A model generated the notes under the pieces. That model was not told the origin of the DNA, did no database searches, and saw only the letters and a program-made list of their open reading frames with translations. A stretch of DNA of 64,000 bases from Burkholderia sp. USMB20. GTDB taxonomy: Bacteria > Pseudomonadota > Gammaproteobacteria > Burkholderiales > Burkholderiaceae. Positions 36,036-45,603 of this stretch are shown here, in pieces (position 1 is the first letter of the stretch; every line of letters starts with the position of its first letter). The translations under genes were made by a program, and so were the position numbers. The DNA is taken from positions 434,001 through 498,000 of the forward strand of contig NZ_JTAN02000001.1 of assembly GCF_000949135.2 (NCBI RefSeq), in the 5' to 3' direction.

Positions 36036-37523
36036 ATGGCACGGGTACGGATGCTGGACGAAGTCGGCGCGTTTCTCGCGCGCGAACACGGTCACTACAT
36101 CGACGGCCACGCGGTAGCCGGCCGCGGCGAACGGATCGACGTGCGCGATCCGTCGACGCGCGCGGTGATCGGCTCCGTCGCGCAGGCGACCGACGACGAC
36201 GTCGAGGCCGCGGTCGCGTCGTCGCATCGCGCGTTCCACGGCGAGTGGGCCAGCCTGACGCCGGCCGATCGCGAGCGCATCCTGCTGCGTTTCGCCGACC
36301 TGATCGACGCGCACGGCGAAGAGATCGCGCAGATCGAAACCGCGCAGTCGGGCAAACTGATCGGGCTGTCGCGCGTGATCGAAGTCGGCTGGTCGGCTCG
36401 CTGGCTGCGCTATTACGCGGGCTGGGCGACGAAGATCGCGGGCGAAACGCTCGCCCCGTCGTTCCCGAGCATGAACGGCGAGCGCTACACGTCGTTCACG
36501 CTGCGCGAACCGCTGGGCGTCGTGTTCGGGATCATTCCGTGGAATTTCCCGGTGATGATCCCGGTGTGGAAATTCGGCGCGGCGCTCGCGACCGGCAACA
36601 CGGTGCTCATCAAGTCGTCGGAGTTCACGCCGCTCACGATGCTGCGCATCGCCGAACTGGCGACCGAAGCCGGCCTGCCGCCCGGCACGCTCAACGTGAT
36701 CAACGGCACGGGCCAGGTCGGCGCGAAGGTGATCCGCGATCCGCGCGTGGCGAAAGTGTCGTTCACGGGGTCGGTGCCGACCGGCCGCATCATCGGCGAG
36801 GAGGCCGTCAACGCGAACTTCACGCGCTTCACGCTCGAACTGGGCGGCAAGAACGCGGCGGCGTTCCTGCCGGATACGCCGGTCGACAAGATCCTCGACG
36901 GCATCGTCGAAGCCGGGTTCCTGCATAGCGGGCAGGTGTGCGCGTCGGCGGAACGCTTCTTCGTGCATCGCACGAAGTTCGACGAAGTGGTCGAGAAGAT
37001 GAAGGCGCGCCTGGACAGCTTCCAGCCGGCCGACCCGATGGACGACGCCGGGATGATCGGCCCCGTCTGCAACGAGCCGCAGTTCCGCAAGTGTCTTGAG
37101 GCGTTCGAACTCGCGCGCACGGAGGGCGATACGATCGTCACCGGCGGCGGCGCGTATGCGCGTGACGGCTTCTACGTGAAGCCGACGATCGTGCTGCCGC
37201 GCTCGCTGGAATCGGCTTCGTATCGCAAGGAGATCTTCGGGCCGGTCGGCGCGTTCGTGCCGTTCGACGACGAGGAAGAACTGATCGCGATGATGAACGA
37301 CACGCCGTTCGGGCTGACCGCGAGCCTGTGGACGAACGACCTGTCGAAGGCGCTGCGCTACGTGCCGCGGATCGAAGCCGGCACCGTGTGGGTGAACATG
37401 CACACGCTGGTCGACCCGGCCGTGCCGTTCGGCGGCGCGAAGGGCTCCGGTATCGGACGCGAGTATGGCTCGTCGTTCATCGACGCTTATACCGAGCCGA
37501 AATCGGTGACCATTCGCTTCTGA
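36036..37523 (+). CDS. NAD(P)-dependent aldehyde dehydrogenase (phenylacetaldehyde type)
   Basis: A 495-residue enzyme oxidising an aldehyde to an acid. Catalytic Cys302 is in GQVCASAER and the general base Glu268 in LELGGKN; IIPWNFPVMIPVWK and FTGSVPTGR mark the cofactor fold, and EIFGPVGAFVPF and FGLTASLWT the C-terminal part. It fits the FeaB/StyD group best, supported by the divergent FeaR-like regulator; the exact aldehyde is inferred. It ends just before a bidirectional-looking terminator shared with the convergent porin gene. Confidence 0.9.
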   Translation: MARVRMLDEVGAFLAREHGHYIDGHAVAGRGERIDVRDPSTRAVIGSVAQATDDDVEAAVASSHRAFHGEWASLTPADRERILLRFADLIDAHGEEIAQIETAQSGKLIGLSRVIEVGWSARWLRYYAGWATKIAGETLAPSFPSMNGERYTSFTLREPLGVVFGIIPWNFPVMIPVWKFGAALATGNTVLIKSSEFTPLTMLRIAELATEAGLPPGTLNVINGTGQVGAKVIRDPRVAKVSFTGSVPTGRIIGEEAVNANFTRFTLELGGKNAAAFLPDTPVDKILDGIVEAGFLHSGQVCASAERFFVHRTKFDEVVEKMKARLDSFQPADPMDDAGMIGPVCNEPQFRKCLEAFELARTEGDTIVTGGGAYARDGFYVKPTIVLPRSLESASYRKEIFGPVGAFVPFDDEEELIAMMNDTPFGLTASLWTNDLSKALRYVPRIEAGTVWVNMHTLVDPAVPFGGAKGSGIGREYGSSFIDAYTEPKSVTIRF

Positions 37524-37545
37524 CGACATGACCCGCCAACGGAAA

Positions 37546-37575
37546 CCCGCCCGGCATCGACCGGGCGGGCGTTTT
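37546..37575. terminator. Terminator between convergent aldehyde dehydrogenase and porin genes
   Basis: A perfect 9-bp stem CCCGCCCGG (37546-37554) and CCGGGCGGG (37561-37569), loop CATCGA, then CGTTTT on the plus strand; GGAAA precedes it, giving a short T-run on the minus strand. It can end both transcripts. Confidence 0.8.
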
Positions 37576-37595
37576 CCGTTCAACGCCGACGTCGA

Positions 37596-38687
37596 TCAGA
37601 ACCGCGTACTGAACCCGATCCGCGCGACCGACTGCAGCGCGCCGCTCGACGCGCCGTTCGCATCCATCACGCCGTTGATCTGCGCGTTGCTGCCGTGGCT
37701 TGCACGCTGATGCACGCCCGCGACATACACCATCGTGCGTTTCGACAGCCAGTACTGGACGGCGGCCAGGAGCTGGTGCGCATGCGCGTTGTCGAGCGTG
37801 TCGTTTCCCTTCATGTACGTGTAGCTCGCCCCGATCACCCAGACCGGTGACGGATGCCACGCGGCGCCGGCTTCCGCCGACCACGCGCCCGTGCCGTTCC
37901 ACGCGTTGTGCACGGTCGTGAAGAGCGCCTTCGCCGTGACCGTGCCGAGCGTGTAGTGGGCGCCCGCGCCCCAGTTGCGCACGGTGGTGGCCGGCAGCCC
38001 GCCCGCCGCGCCGTACTTCTGGTTCGTATAGGCCGCGCCGGCGCCGAACGGGCCGTTGTCGTAGCTCGCGCCGACGCTGACCGTATTGTTCGCGCCGATC
38101 GATCCCGCGACATTGCCGAAGCCGTACAGCGCGCCGAAGGTCAGGCCTGAGATCGACGCGCTCGTGTACTTCACGGAATTCCCGACGCGGTTGCTGCCCG
38201 CGACGCGATCCCAGTCGAACGCGCCGGTCGGGTTGTTCGGCAGCGCGAGCTTGTCGAACGGGCCGTTGCGAAAGCCGTACAGCCCGACGAGATCCTGCGC
38301 GATCTCGTTGCCGCTCGCGGCCAGCGCGTCGACCATGAACTCGTACTGGTTGCCGAGCGTCAGCGTGCCGTAGCGGTCGTTCTGCAGCCCGACATAGGCC
38401 GTGCGCGCGAACAGGCCGCCGCCGATCATTGATCCGTTCGCGAGCGAGAACTGATTGACGAGCCGGAAGATCGCGCGCGTGCCGGCGCCGAGGTCCTCCT
38501 TGCCCTCGAAACCGAGCAGGTTCGGGAAGAAGATGTTGTCGTCGAATTTCGCGTTGCCGTGGCCGCCTTCGTTGCTCACATAGCTGAGGCCGGCGTCCAG
38601 CAGCCCGAACATCGTCACGCTGCTCTGCGCGAACGATGCGGCCGGAATCGTGCAGGCCGCGAGGGCGAGCAAGGTCTTTTTCGTCAT
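37596..38687 (-). CDS. Gram-negative general porin (OmpC family)
   Basis: A 363-residue outer-membrane trimeric porin of the beta-proteobacterial type: signal peptide MTKKTLLALAACTIPAASFA, then QSSVTMFGLLDAGLSYVSN, repeated strand motifs such as ALYGFGNVAGSIG, and a C-terminal phenylalanine (ARIGFSTRF). The ATG at 38687 gives the normal porin start. It passes small hydrophilic solutes across the outer membrane. It lies beside catabolic genes but on a separate transcript and may serve uptake of their substrate. Confidence 0.93.
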   Translation of the reverse strand: MTKKTLLALAACTIPAASFAQSSVTMFGLLDAGLSYVSNEGGHGNAKFDDNIFFPNLLGFEGKEDLGAGTRAIFRLVNQFSLANGSMIGGGLFARTAYVGLQNDRYGTLTLGNQYEFMVDALAASGNEIAQDLVGLYGFRNGPFDKLALPNNPTGAFDWDRVAGSNRVGNSVKYTSASISGLTFGALYGFGNVAGSIGANNTVSVGASYDNGPFGAGAAYTNQKYGAAGGLPATTVRNWGAGAHYTLGTVTAKALFTTVHNAWNGTGAWSAEAGAAWHPSPVWVIGASYTYMKGNDTLDNAHAHQLLAAVQYWLSKRTMVYVAGVHQRASHGSNAQINGVMDANGASSGALQSVARIGFSTRF

Positions 38688-38894
38688 CTCCAAAGTGCTC
38701 CTCACATGTCCGGTCACGCCGGAATATTTTTGATGGGACTACTGATTGATATGAAGATAGTGAAACGTGCAACGGTCGATCGGGGCGCGCCAGGAAACAG
38801 GACCTGAAAACAGGAGCCGGAGGCGCCACGCCGGCATTCCGGCACGCGGACACCGACGCACGCCTCCTGCGCCGATGCACGCGCGCCCCCGGCG

Positions 38895-39617
38895 CTAGAC
38901 CGTCGAATACCCGCCGTCCACCGGCACGATCGCACCGGTGACGAACGATGCGCCGGGCGAGCACAGGAACAGGATCACGTCGGCGACCTCGTCGGCCGTG
39001 CCCCAGCGCGCGAGCGGCGTGCGATCGAGAATCCGCCGCGACGCCTGCGTGTCGGCCATCAGCCCGCTGCTGAGCGGCGTGTCGATCCAGCCGGGCGCCA
39101 CCGCGTTCACGCGGATGCCGCGCTCGGCCCATGCCTGCGCGAGCGAGCGCGTCAGTTGCGCGATGCCGCCCTTGCTCGCGCTGTATGCCGGGCGGTCCTT
39201 GCTGCCGAAGTACGTGTACATCGACGCGACATTGACGATGCTGCCGCCGTTCGCCGAGAGTGCCGGCAGCGCGGCGTCGGACGCACGCATCACCGACGTC
39301 AGGTTCACGTTCAGCACGAGTTCGAACTGGTCCATCCGGTATTCGTCCGCGTGCCGGCTGATGCCGACGCCGTTGACGAGCACGTCGACGCGCGACAGCG
39401 AGCGGATCAGCCGTGTCAATGCTGCGTCGTCGGTCACGTCGAGCTCCACGCAGCGGATGTCGGGATGCGCCGGCGCATGCGGGCCGGCGGCATCGAGCCC
39501 GAGCGCGACGACCGACGCGCCCGCTTCCGCGAAACGCCACGCGGTGCGCGCGCCGATGCCCGACGTGCCGCCGGTGACAACGACGGTCTTGCCGTCAAAC
39601 GACCAGGGGCGGTTCAT
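38895..39617 (-). CDS. Short-chain dehydrogenase/reductase
   Basis: A 240-residue SDR. It has the cofactor motif [18 protein letters not shown], Asp in LDVTDD, the NNAG-equivalent LVNGVGISR, catalytic Ser and Tyr in [24 protein letters not shown] (Tyr-x3-Lys: YSASK), and the PGWIDTPL loop. It oxidises or reduces a secondary alcohol/ketone with NAD(P). The start at 39617 lies 23 bp inside the end of the upstream alcohol dehydrogenase gene, so the two are coupled. It ends a four-gene minus-strand operon that begins with the cupin. Confidence 0.9.
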   Translation of the reverse strand: MNRPWSFDGKTVVVTGGTSGIGARTAWRFAEAGASVVALGLDAAGPHAPAHPDIRCVELDVTDDAALTRLIRSLSRVDVLVNGVGISRHADEYRMDQFELVLNVNLTSVMRASDAALPALSANGGSIVNVASMYTYFGSKDRPAYSASKGGIAQLTRSLAQAWAERGIRVNAVAPGWIDTPLSSGLMADTQASRRILDRTPLARWGTADEVADVILFLCSPGASFVTGAIVPVDGGYSTV

Positions 39618-40716
39618 GTTCGATGCTCCCGACGGTGTGAACAGGGCGCGCATGCCGGCGCGATGGCGCAACCAGGATCTTGATCTGCGCGCGATCGGCG
39701 AGCAGCGCGTCGAAGCCGTCGGCGACGGCATCCTCGAGCGAGACGGTGCGCGTGACGATCGACGTGAGATCGAGCGCGCCCGACCCGATCAGCCGCAGCA
39801 GATCTTCGTACACGTGCCGGTAGCCGACGCTCGCCGTGAAGGTCAGCTCGTCGTTGACCGCGCGGAACGCATCGAAGCTCGCGTGCGGCATCAGGCCGAC
39901 CATCACGAGGCGGCCGCCCTTGCGCAGCCCCTGCATCGCCGCCTCGAACGTGGCCGGCAGGCCGGCCGCCTCGAAGCTCACGTCGACGCCGAGCCCGCCC
40001 GCCGCTTCGCGGATCGCGTCGCGCAGCACCGGGGCGTCGAGCGAGCGCGCGTCGAACGCGTGCGTCGCGCCGAAGCGCGCGGCCGCCGCGAGCCGCTCGG
40101 GCGACACGTCGACCGCGACGATGGTCGTCGCGCCCTGCAGTTTCGCGAGCATGATCAGCAGCAGGCCGATCGGCCCGAGCCCGAACACCGCGCAGGTGTC
40201 GCCGAGCCGCAGCTCGCCGCGCCGCAGCGCGTGCAGCGCGACGGCCGCCGGTTCCATCACCGCGGCCTGTTCGAGACTGACGTCGTCGGGCAGGCGGTGC
40301 AGCATGTAGGCCGGCACGACCGCGAAATCGGCCATCCCGCCGTCGCCCATCAGGCCGGCGAAGCCCATCGATACGCACAGGTTGTACGACCCCGCGCGGC
40401 AATACGCGCACTGGTGGCAGTGATACTCGGGCTCGACCGCCACGCGGGCGCCGGGGACCAGCGTCGTGACGCCCGCGCCGACTTCGACGACGGTGCCGCA
40501 GAACTCATGACCGAGCGTCAGCGGCGCGGTGCGGCCGGACAGCGGATGCGGCGCGTCGACGGGAATCGCGTGCGGGCCGTCCGCGTATTCGTGCAGGTCG
40601 CTGCCGCAGATGCCGCAATACGCGACCGCGATGCGAACCTCGCCGGGCCCGGCGCGCGGCGTGTCGAGATCGACCAGGCGGATGTCGCGCGGGCCGTGCC
40701 ATTGAAGTGCGCGCAT
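39595..40716 (-). CDS. Zinc-dependent alcohol dehydrogenase (2,3-butanediol/threonine type)
   Basis: A 373-residue medium-chain dehydrogenase. It shows the catalytic zinc site [11 protein letters not shown] and [12 protein letters not shown], the structural zinc cysteines in [15 protein letters not shown], and the NAD-binding [15 protein letters not shown]. The sequence is nearest to 2,3-butanediol or threonine dehydrogenases. It starts 2 bp before the end of the MFS carrier gene's stop context (TGACATG) and overlaps the SDR, so it is within one operon. Two different alcohol dehydrogenases together suggest a diol or stereo-isomer substrate (inference). Confidence 0.9.
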   Translation of the reverse strand: MRALQWHGPRDIRLVDLDTPRAGPGEVRIAVAYCGICGSDLHEYADGPHAIPVDAPHPLSGRTAPLTLGHEFCGTVVEVGAGVTTLVPGARVAVEPEYHCHQCAYCRAGSYNLCVSMGFAGLMGDGGMADFAVVPAYMLHRLPDDVSLEQAAVMEPAAVALHALRRGELRLGDTCAVFGLGPIGLLLIMLAKLQGATTIVAVDVSPERLAAAARFGATHAFDARSLDAPVLRDAIREAAGGLGVDVSFEAAGLPATFEAAMQGLRKGGRLVMVGLMPHASFDAFRAVNDELTFTASVGYRHVYEDLLRLIGSGALDLTSIVTRTVSLEDAVADGFDALLADRAQIKILVAPSRRHARPVHTVGSIEHEPPLVV

Positions 40717-40717
40717 G

Positions 40718-42028
40718 TCAGCGTCCTCCGAGGTTTTGCGTATCGAGACGGGGAGCGGCATCGGCGGGCGCGCGCTTGCGCAGCACCGCGGGTGCGGTTT
40801 CGACGAGGCCGAACGACAGCACGCACGCGAGGATCGCGCCGGCCGCCGACGTCCACATCGCGAACTGCAGGCCGTACTTGTCGGCCGCGAAGCCCGCGAC
40901 GGTCGGCGCGACGAAGCCGCCGATCAGCTCGCCCGCGCCCATGATCAGGCCGAGCGCGCTGGCGATCGCGCGGGGCGGCACCGTTTCGGCCGGGATCGTC
41001 GCCATGAACAGCGTGAAGCAGCCGAGGCCGGTGTACGTGACGAACACGAGCGCGCCGAGCGCCCAGAGCGAATCGACGTGGATCATCACGACCGGGCAGG
41101 CGGCGGCGACCAGCGCGAACGCGATCATCGTCGGCTTGCGGCCGATCCGGTCGGAGATCGCCGGCACCGCGAAGCCCCAGAACACCCACGCGGCGCCGAG
41201 GCACGTCATCACGACGCCCATGTCGGCCGGGGACAGGTGGCGGCTCTCGACGAGGAAGACCGGCGCGAACGAGATGATCACGATGAACCACGTGAGGAAG
41301 AAGCAGCTGATCAGCACGCAGAGCAGGATGTTGCGCTCCTTCAGCAGCGCCCAGCGGTCGATCGCGGCGCCGCCGACCGTCTGCGTACCGTGCGTGGCCG
41401 CGCCTTCGGCCTGGGCGTGCCGTACGCCGCCGGGCGGCACCTCGCGCACCCAGCGCCAGATGCAGAACGCGATCAGGAAGCCCGGAATGCACGATACGTA
41501 GAACGCCTCGCGCCAGCCGTAGGCGGTCGCGATGCCGATCACGACGGGCGGGCCGATCATCGCGCCGAGCAGGCCGGCGGCCGAGCCCTGCAGCAGGCCC
41601 ATGTTCAGCCCGCGGCGGCTCGGCGTCGAGCTCTCGACCATCAGCGATTGCGACAGCGGCAGCACGGGGCCTTCGGCGATGCCCATCAGCGCGCGGAACG
41701 CGATCAGGCTCGCGAAGCCGCCGACAAGCCCCGACAGCGCCGAGCACACGGAGAAGCCGAGCACGGCCGCGATCAACAGCGGCTTGCGCGTGCCGCGCGC
41801 ATCGGACCACGCGCCGGTCGCGGCGCCGGACAGCGCCCACGTGAGCGCGAGCGCGGACGACACCATGCCGAGCTGCGTATTCGACAGGTGCAGCTCGGCC
41901 GACATGAACGGGAACAGGAACGACAGCGCGAGGCGGTCGAAGAACACGAAGCCGAACGTCATGAACAGGATCAGCAGCAGCCTGTTCTCGTACGTCCATG
42001 CGAGTTTGGGGGAAGGGCGGGATGTCAT
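40718..42028 (-). CDS. MFS transporter (anion:cation symporter-like)
   Basis: A 436-residue inner-membrane carrier with twelve predicted helices in two halves. The first inter-helix loop has the GAWSDARGTRKP version of the MFS GxxxDRxGRR motif, repeated in the second half as DRIGRKPTM. It is most like the ACS-type carriers for organic acids. It lies 18 bp after the cupin gene and directly before the dehydrogenases, so it probably imports the operon's substrate. Confidence 0.9.
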   Translation of the reverse strand: MTSRPSPKLAWTYENRLLLILFMTFGFVFFDRLALSFLFPFMSAELHLSNTQLGMVSSALALTWALSGAATGAWSDARGTRKPLLIAAVLGFSVCSALSGLVGGFASLIAFRALMGIAEGPVLPLSQSLMVESSTPSRRGLNMGLLQGSAAGLLGAMIGPPVVIGIATAYGWREAFYVSCIPGFLIAFCIWRWVREVPPGGVRHAQAEGAATHGTQTVGGAAIDRWALLKERNILLCVLISCFFLTWFIVIISFAPVFLVESRHLSPADMGVVMTCLGAAWVFWGFAVPAISDRIGRKPTMIAFALVAAACPVVMIHVDSLWALGALVFVTYTGLGCFTLFMATIPAETVPPRAIASALGLIMGAGELIGGFVAPTVAGFAADKYGLQFAMWTSAAGAILACVLSFGLVETAPAVLRKRAPADAAPRLDTQNLGGR

Positions 42029-42046
42029 GGGCGGCCTCGTCGCGCG

Positions 42047-42580
42047 TCAGCGGAACAGCTTCTCGATCGCGTGCGCGCCGAGGCCGACCTTCTCGTAATG
42101 CGCCTTGCACATCGCGATGTACGAATGCACGTCGAAGTAGCCGTCGGGGTTGCCTTCGTCGTCGAGCCAGATCAGCGGGCCCTTGACGATGAAGAACGCG
42201 CGCATCGGTTCCGGATGATCGAACGCGACGAGCGTGTGGCCTTCGCCGGGCGTTTCATACACGAAATCGCCGCGCGTCGCGGTCCATTCGTGCTCCAGGT
42301 AGCCCCACTTGCCGGACAGCGTGTAAGCGAACACCTCGTGCGGGTGGTAGTGCCGGTTCACGAGCCCGGCTTCCTTCGCCATCAGGATGTCGCACCATTT
42401 GTTCTGCGACGGCGAGATCCACAGCGGCCGCGACGAAACCGTTTCGGTGAACGGAACGTAATAGCGCGCGTCCTCGGTCGCCGCGTTCGGGATGTACGCT
42501 TCCGGCAGCGCATCGGGCTTGAACGGATTGGCAATCGGCGCGATGTTTTGCCAGAATTCGGATACGGCTTGGTCGACCAC
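42047..42580 (-). CDS. Cupin, 2,4'-dihydroxyacetophenone dioxygenase family
   Basis: A 177-residue single-domain cupin. The metal site is visible as HYHPHEVFAYTLSG (motif 1 His residues) and the later GEGHTLVAF (motif 2 His). I chose GTG at 42580 because AAGGAGA lies right before it. The family's named member cleaves 2,4'-dihydroxyacetophenone to 4-hydroxybenzoate and formate, but most relatives are uncharacterised. It is the first gene of the minus-strand operon with MFS, zinc alcohol dehydrogenase and SDR genes, and is divergent from an AraC regulator. Confidence 0.8.
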   Translation of the reverse strand: MVDQAVSEFWQNIAPIANPFKPDALPEAYIPNAATEDARYYVPFTETVSSRPLWISPSQNKWCDILMAKEAGLVNRHYHPHEVFAYTLSGKWGYLEHEWTATRGDFVYETPGEGHTLVAFDHPEPMRAFFIVKGPLIWLDDEGNPDGYFDVHSYIAMCKAHYEKVGLGAHAIEKLFR

Positions 42581-42642
42581 GGTTCGTCTCCTTGTGGTTA
42601 GGTGTCGTGGGGTCGACTTTAGCCAGCCGGTGCGCACCGCTC

Positions 42643-42698
42643 TTGACTGGGCTGGACGAATTGCTTGATCGGGCCGGACATCGCGGGCCGGACATCGC
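42643..42698. promoter_or_regulatory. Probable operator region of the cupin operon
   Basis: Two signals in the divergent promoter region. A 25-bp block at 42643-42667 (TTGAC, GGACG and GCTTG elements) is shared 18/25 with 45476-45500 before the GMC gene. A perfect 14-bp tandem repeat GGGCCGGACATCGC follows at 42671-42684 and 42685-42698. Binding by the adjacent AraC protein is inference. Confidence 0.5.
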
Positions 42699-42771
42699 GC
42701 CGCACCTGTAATCACAAGAACCATTCCCCAATCCGTGCCGCTCCGCACGACAGGCGCCCGCAGGAGGCGAC

Positions 42772-43734
42772 GTGACGAATTCGACCGTTCTTTCATGCAC
42801 GCGCGGCTCGACGGCCGACGTGCCGGTGCGCGACCGCATGGACTACTGGGATGCGTTCAACGCCGCGACGCTGGTCGGCCTGCGCTGCTCGTCGCTGTCG
42901 CCGGCCGGGCTCGAGGTCGAGAAGACCGACCTCGCGCTGCCGGGGCTCGGCGTGGCCGACATCAGCGGGCGCGATCACGTGATCGAGCGCAGCCCCGCGC
43001 TGGTGCGCCAGTTGCCGAAGGAGTCGCTGTTTGCGTGCCAGATCCTGAGCGGTCGCGCGTATTTCATCCAGCGCGAGCGCTGCCTGCTCGCGGAAGCCGG
43101 CGACGTCGTCGTGTACGACACGCGCGTGCCCTATCTGTTCGGATTCCTGACGCCGATGCGGCAATTGCTGATCGATATCCCGATTGCTACGTTCGACGAT
43201 CGATTCGACGCGGAGCTGGCGGTGCTGCCGTTGCGGATCGCGCCGAAACCGGGCGCGGGCGCGATGCTCGGCGCGACACTGCGCGCGAGCGTCGAGCGCT
43301 TCATGAAGGCGCCGGTCGAAGACGACGCCGCGCGCTTCGTCGAACACACGCGCATGCTGGTCGCGGAACTCATCGACGCGGAAGTGAACGGCGCAGGCGC
43401 ATCGCGCGCGTCGCTGTCGTACCTGCTGACCGCGAAGCAGTACATCGCGGCCCGTCTCGGCGATCCGGAGCTCGGGCCGCAGGCGGTCGCCGATGCGGTC
43501 GGGCTGTCGTTGCGGCACCTGGGCCGGCTCTTCGCGGCCGAAGGCGAGTCGATCACGCAGCACATCTGGTCCGAGCGGCTGACGCATGCGCATCGCGAGC
43601 TGACCGACGCGCGCCTGCGCAAGACGAGCATCGGCGAGATCGCGTTTCGGTGGGGGTTCTCGAGCCAGGCGCACTTCAGCCGTGCGATTCGCGAGCGCTA
43701 CGGTGCGTCGCCGATGGCGCTGCGCAGCGCTTGA
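42772..43734 (+). CDS. AraC-family regulator of the cupin operon
   Basis: A 320-residue regulator with an AraC-binding-like N-terminal domain (about 1-210; ERCLLAEAGDVVVYDTRVPY is its typical cupin strand) and a C-terminal AraC domain with LGPQAVADAVGLSLRHLGRL and TSIGEIAFRWGFSSQAHFSR. The start is GTG with an AGGAGG site 5 bases upstream. It is divergent from the cupin operon and close in type to the regulator at 45.6-46.6 kb; the two probably arose by duplication. Followed by a clear terminator. Confidence 0.9.
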   Translation: MTNSTVLSCTRGSTADVPVRDRMDYWDAFNAATLVGLRCSSLSPAGLEVEKTDLALPGLGVADISGRDHVIERSPALVRQLPKESLFACQILSGRAYFIQRERCLLAEAGDVVVYDTRVPYLFGFLTPMRQLLIDIPIATFDDRFDAELAVLPLRIAPKPGAGAMLGATLRASVERFMKAPVEDDAARFVEHTRMLVAELIDAEVNGAGASRASLSYLLTAKQYIAARLGDPELGPQAVADAVGLSLRHLGRLFAAEGESITQHIWSERLTHAHRELTDARLRKTSIGEIAFRWGFSSQAHFSRAIRERYGASPMALRSA

Positions 43735-43761
43735 CGCTGAAGCAGCGAAACCGATGCCGGT

Positions 43762-43791
43762 GCGGCGCGTGGCTCACGCGCCGCTTTCGTT
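43762..43791 (+). terminator. Intrinsic terminator after AraC gene
   Basis: GCGGCGCGTG (43762-43771) and CACGCGCCGC (43775-43784) form a perfect 10-bp stem with a 3-base loop, followed by TTTCGTTTTC. It ends the AraC transcript and lies just beyond the end of the convergent GMC gene. Confidence 0.75.
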
Positions 43792-43826
43792 TTCATTGCA
43801 TGCCGGTCGCGGCGTGAGTCGCCGCG

Positions 43827-45392
43827 TCACTCCGCGAGCATGAACTCGGCACAGCGTTCCGCGATCATGATCGTCGGCGCGTTCGTGTTGCCCGATACGA
43901 TGCGCGGCATCACCGACGCGTCGCAGATCCGCAATCCGTCGATCCCTTGCACCGCGAGACGAGGCGTCACGACCGCGCTTTCGTCGCTCCCCATCCGGCA
44001 GGTGCCGGCCGGGTGATAGACGGTTTTCGCGCGGTGCCGCACGTAGTCGGCCAGCGCGTCGTCGGTCAGCGCTTCGGCTTCGCGGACGATGCGGGCGAGC
44101 GACGGCGCGCGGATGATCTTCCGCGCGAGCGCGACGCCGCGCACGAGGCCGTCGACGTCCGCCGGATCCGACAGTGCGCCGCTGTCGAACCGGATCGGCG
44201 CGGCCGGATCATTGCCGCGCAGTTGCACCGAGCCGCGCGAACGCGGCCGCAACAGGCACGGATTGATCGACAGGCCGTGGCCCGGCAGCGGTTCGCGATC
44301 GACGTCGCCGACGAGCGTCGGCAGCACGTGGAACTGGATGTCGGGGCGGCCGCTGCCGGTCGTATCGACGAACGCGCCGGATTCGACGACGTTCGACGTC
44401 AGCAGGCCCGTGCGGGTCAGCATCCATTGCAGCCCGTGCCGCAGCGCCTTCAGCCCGCGATCCTCGCCGAACAGGCTGATCGGCGCGTGGCTGTAGCCGT
44501 AGATCGAGACCTCGAGATGGTCCTGGAAATTCGCGCCGACTTCCGGGCTGTCGTGCAGCACGTCGATGCCGTATGCGCGCAGGTGCGCGCCGGGTCCGAT
44601 GCCCGACAGCATCAGCAGCTTCGGCGTACTGAGCGCGCCGGCGGCGAGTACGACGTCGCCGCGCGCGGTGGCCGAGCCGGTCGCACCATTCTCCATCCGC
44701 CATTCGACGCCGGTCGCGTGCCGGCCATCGAAGCGCACGCGGGTCACGCGGCAGCCGGTCAGTACGCGCAGGTTCGGGTGGCCGAGCGCGTCGGCGAGAT
44801 AGGTTGCCGCGGTGCTGCCGCGCTGCCCGTCGAAAATCGTCGTGTGGTAGAAGCCGGCGCCGTGCTGCGCGGCGCCGTTGAAATCGTCGTTGTACGCGAT
44901 GCCGGTTTCCTGAGCGGCCTTCACGAACGCGAGGCTCAGCGGATGCCGGAAGCGCGTGTCGCCGACCTTCAGCGGCCCGTCGGTGCCGTGGAACGGCTCG
45001 GACAGCCGCAGGTGCGACTCGGCGCGCTTGAACACCGGCAGCACGTCGCTCCAGCGCCAGCCCGTGCAGCCGAGCGCGGCCCATTCGTCGTAGTCGGCGC
45101 GCGTGCCGCGCACGTACAGCATCGCGTTGACCGAACTGCCGCCGCCGAGCGTGCGGCCCTGCGGCACGTAGGTCCTGCGTCCCGCCGCGCCGGCCTGCGG
45201 CTCGCTTTCGAACGTGACCGTGCGCTGTGTGCCGAGCACGCGGATGAACGTCGCCGGAATCCGGATGAACAGGTTGTCGTCCTTCGGGCCGTCCTCGAGC
45301 AGCAGCACGCGCCTGCCGGCCTTTACCAGTCGATGTGCCACCGTGCAGCCGGCCGAACCGCCGCCGACGACGATATGGTCGTACGTCTCCAT
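43827..45392 (-). CDS. GMC-family FAD oxidoreductase (choline dehydrogenase-like)
   Basis: A 521-residue flavin enzyme: N-terminal FAD motif HIVVGGGSAGCTVAHRL, the GMC signature GRTLGGGSSVNAMLYVRG, second signature GALSTPKLLMLSGIGP, and the C-terminal active site YHPAGTCRMG with the catalytic His and a later Asn in SGNTNAPT. Such enzymes oxidise alcohols, often side-chain alcohols in catabolism. It stands alone, with an AraC gene 211 bp upstream on the same strand and the shared 25-bp motif between, so that AraC protein or its neighbour probably controls it. Confidence 0.92.
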   Translation of the reverse strand: METYDHIVVGGGSAGCTVAHRLVKAGRRVLLLEDGPKDDNLFIRIPATFIRVLGTQRTVTFESEPQAGAAGRRTYVPQGRTLGGGSSVNAMLYVRGTRADYDEWAALGCTGWRWSDVLPVFKRAESHLRLSEPFHGTDGPLKVGDTRFRHPLSLAFVKAAQETGIAYNDDFNGAAQHGAGFYHTTIFDGQRGSTAATYLADALGHPNLRVLTGCRVTRVRFDGRHATGVEWRMENGATGSATARGDVVLAAGALSTPKLLMLSGIGPGAHLRAYGIDVLHDSPEVGANFQDHLEVSIYGYSHAPISLFGEDRGLKALRHGLQWMLTRTGLLTSNVVESGAFVDTTGSGRPDIQFHVLPTLVGDVDREPLPGHGLSINPCLLRPRSRGSVQLRGNDPAAPIRFDSGALSDPADVDGLVRGVALARKIIRAPSLARIVREAEALTDDALADYVRHRAKTVYHPAGTCRMGSDESAVVTPRLAVQGIDGLRICDASVMPRIVSGNTNAPTIMIAERCAEFMLAE

Positions 45393-45475
45393 CCCGCTTT
45401 GTCTCCTCGCTGTCAGGCGGCGGAACGAGCACCGCCGCGCAGGAAGCCAGCTTAGCGACGGGCGCGTGTCCCCGT

Positions 45476-45500
45476 TTGACCGGGGCGGACGCCGGGCTTG
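45476..45500. promoter_or_regulatory. Probable operator of the GMC gene
   Basis: A 25-bp block with TTGAC, GGACG and GCTTG elements at the same spacing as at 42643-42667 (18 of 25 identical). It lies 84 bp upstream of the GMC start, a normal distance for an AraC-type activator site. Confidence 0.5.
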
Positions 45501-45603
45501 CTTCGCGCGGACACGGCGGGGCGCCGCGGCGGCTCATGCAGCGATCTCGTTGCGCTGACCGTTGGCCGTGGATTGCGCAGCGGGAGAACCCGGCGACGAG
45601 CGG

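Noticed and set aside
40715..42601. A 628-codon open frame antisense to the MFS and cupin genes
   Set aside because: It has the histidine/arginine/glutamine-rich composition typical of antisense frames in high-GC DNA. The sense-strand proteins have clear family motifs.
43947..45455. Long plus-strand frame antisense to the GMC oxidoreductase
   Set aside because: No domain-like features; the minus-strand GMC protein has full FAD and active-site motifs.
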